This document shows positions 29,096 through 30,000 of a stretch of 30,000 nt of DNA, piece after piece. Each line of letters starts with the position of its first letter. Position 1 is the first letter of the stretch. Where the stretch lies: the NCBI GenBank assembly GCA_963170055.1, contig CAUJGJ010000015.1, positions 409,609-439,608 of the forward strand. The letters are read 5' to 3'. Source of the stretch: Halisarca cf. caerulea. Its lineage: Eukaryota > Porifera > Demospongiae > Chondrillida > Halisarcidae. The notes beneath the pieces are model-generated. The model worked only from the letters and a program-made list of their open reading frames with translations. It had not been told where the DNA came from and made no database searches. A program made the position numbers and the translations under genes.

Positions 29096-30000
29096 ACTAC
29101 CCACAGTGGTAGGACCTGTACAGCCCCCCACAGTGGTAGGACCTGTACAGCCCCCCACAGTGGTAGGACCTGTACAGCCACCCACAGTGGTAGGACCTGT
29201 ACAGCCACCCACAGTGGTAGGACCTGTACAGCCACCCACAGTGGTAGGACCTGTACAGCCACCCACAGTGGTGGACCTGTACAGCCACCCACAGTGGTAG
29301 GACCTGTACAGCTACCCACAGTGGTAGGACCTGTACAGCCCCCCACAGTGGTAGGACCTGTACAGCCCCCCACAGTGGTAGGACCTGTACAGCCACCCAC
29401 AGTGGTAGGACCTGTACAGCCACCCACAGTGGTAAGACCCTAACAGCCACCCACAGTGGTAGGACCTGCACAGCCACCCACAGTGGTAGGACCTGTACAG
29501 CCACCCACAGTGGTAGGACCTGTACAGCTACCCACAGTGGTAGGACCTGTACAGCCACCCACAGTGGTAGGACCTGTACAGCCCCCCACAGTGGTAGGAC
29601 CTGTACAGCCACCCACAGTGGTAGGACCTGTACAGCCACCCACAGTGGTAGGACCTGTACAGCCACCCACAGTGGTGGACCTGTACAGCCACCCACAGTG
29701 GTAGGACCTGTACAGCCACCCACAGTGGTAAGACCTGTACAGCCACCCACAGTGGTAGGACCTGTACAACCACCCACAGTGGTGGACCTGTACAGCCACC
29801 CACAGTGGTGGACCTGTACAGCTACCCACAGTGGTAAGACCTGCACAACCACCCACAGTGGTGGACCTGTACAGCTACCCACAGTGGTAGGACCTGTACA
29901 GCCACCCACAGTGGTAGGACCTGTACAGCCACCCACAGTGGTAGGACCTGTACAGCCACCCACAGTGGTAGGACCTGTACAGCCACCCACAGTGGTGGAC
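29096..30000. repeat. 27-bp minisatellite (AGTGGTAGGACCTGTACAGC + CACCCAC), running off the right edge
   Basis: More than 30 units of 27 bp, with a 26-bp variant (AGTGGTGGACC) and CCCCCCAC/CTACCCAC variants. It lies in the intron upstream of the ZNF830 exon at 29060. Because 27 is a multiple of three it produces 9-residue periodic frames on both strands (VVGPVQPPT; LPLWVAVQV). Confidence 0.97.

Noticed and set aside
29097..29990. 297-residue minus-strand repeat protein (LPLWVAVQV) and its plus-strand mirror (VVGPVQPPT)
   Set aside because: Both come from the 27-bp array; every frame free of stops is open because the unit is a multiple of three.

Overview
This is a nuclear genomic window from an animal, almost certainly an invertebrate. 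The genes have introns with GT-AG boundaries, and reading phase is preserved across every junction I checked. The proteins belong to animal families: SPOP, a TAX1BP1/NDP52-type autophagy receptor, ZNF830, a C2H2 zinc-finger protein and secreted fibrinogen-related proteins. The style (short exons, introns full of tandem repeats, small foldback elements, an FReD-like tandem pair) would fit a sponge or another basal marine invertebrate, but I cannot fix the species and hold this loosely.

Layout. Four genes lie on the minus strand, head to tail. (1) A SPOP homologue: three exons, 246-2,614, carrying most of the MATH domain; the gene runs off the left edge. (2) 2,622-7,488 is intergenic, with minisatellites, foldbacks and transposon debris. 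(3) A complete 12-exon TAX1BP1/CALCOCO-family gene, 7,489-15,390, 806 aa, assembled by eye: SKICH, LC3-interacting-type motif, long coiled coil, Pro/Gln-rich linker and one C-terminal C2H2 zinc finger. (4) A three-exon, eight-finger C2H2 protein of 623 aa, 16,319-18,677. (5) The 3' half of a ZNF830 homologue, five exons, 20,789-29,060, whose 5' exons lie beyond the right edge. Its 5.66 kb intron holds two intronless, oppositely oriented (plus strand), TATA-driven genes for secreted fibrinogen-related proteins (23,761-24,687 and 27,111-28,037; 287 of 308 residues identical).

Most of the remaining DNA is simple repeat: about a dozen long (CA/TG)n tracts and more than a dozen minisatellites. These create many long open frames (poly-TH, poly-CV, PHSPP-type) that are not genes.

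The most unusual structure is the relation between tandem repeats and splice sites. In at least three introns a minisatellite begins at the splice junction and every unit copies the junction: a 29-bp array of about 54 units re-creates GGTGAGTGAGG behind exon 4 of the TAX1BP1-like gene, a second array starts at the exon-9 donor of the same gene, and a 34-bp array upstream of SPOP exon 2 repeats its C-tract plus CAG acceptor. In several other introns the 5' splice site is itself the first GT of a (GT)n microsatellite. Other points are the antisense nested gene pair, a 295-bp stretch of perfect identity between its members (probable gene conversion), and a pair of 96-bp foldback elements.

Functionally the minus-strand genes look like ordinary housekeeping and regulatory genes (ubiquitin ligase adaptor, autophagy receptor, zinc-finger proteins) with no operon-like link. 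The nested FReD pair is the lineage-specific, possibly immune or adhesion-related component.
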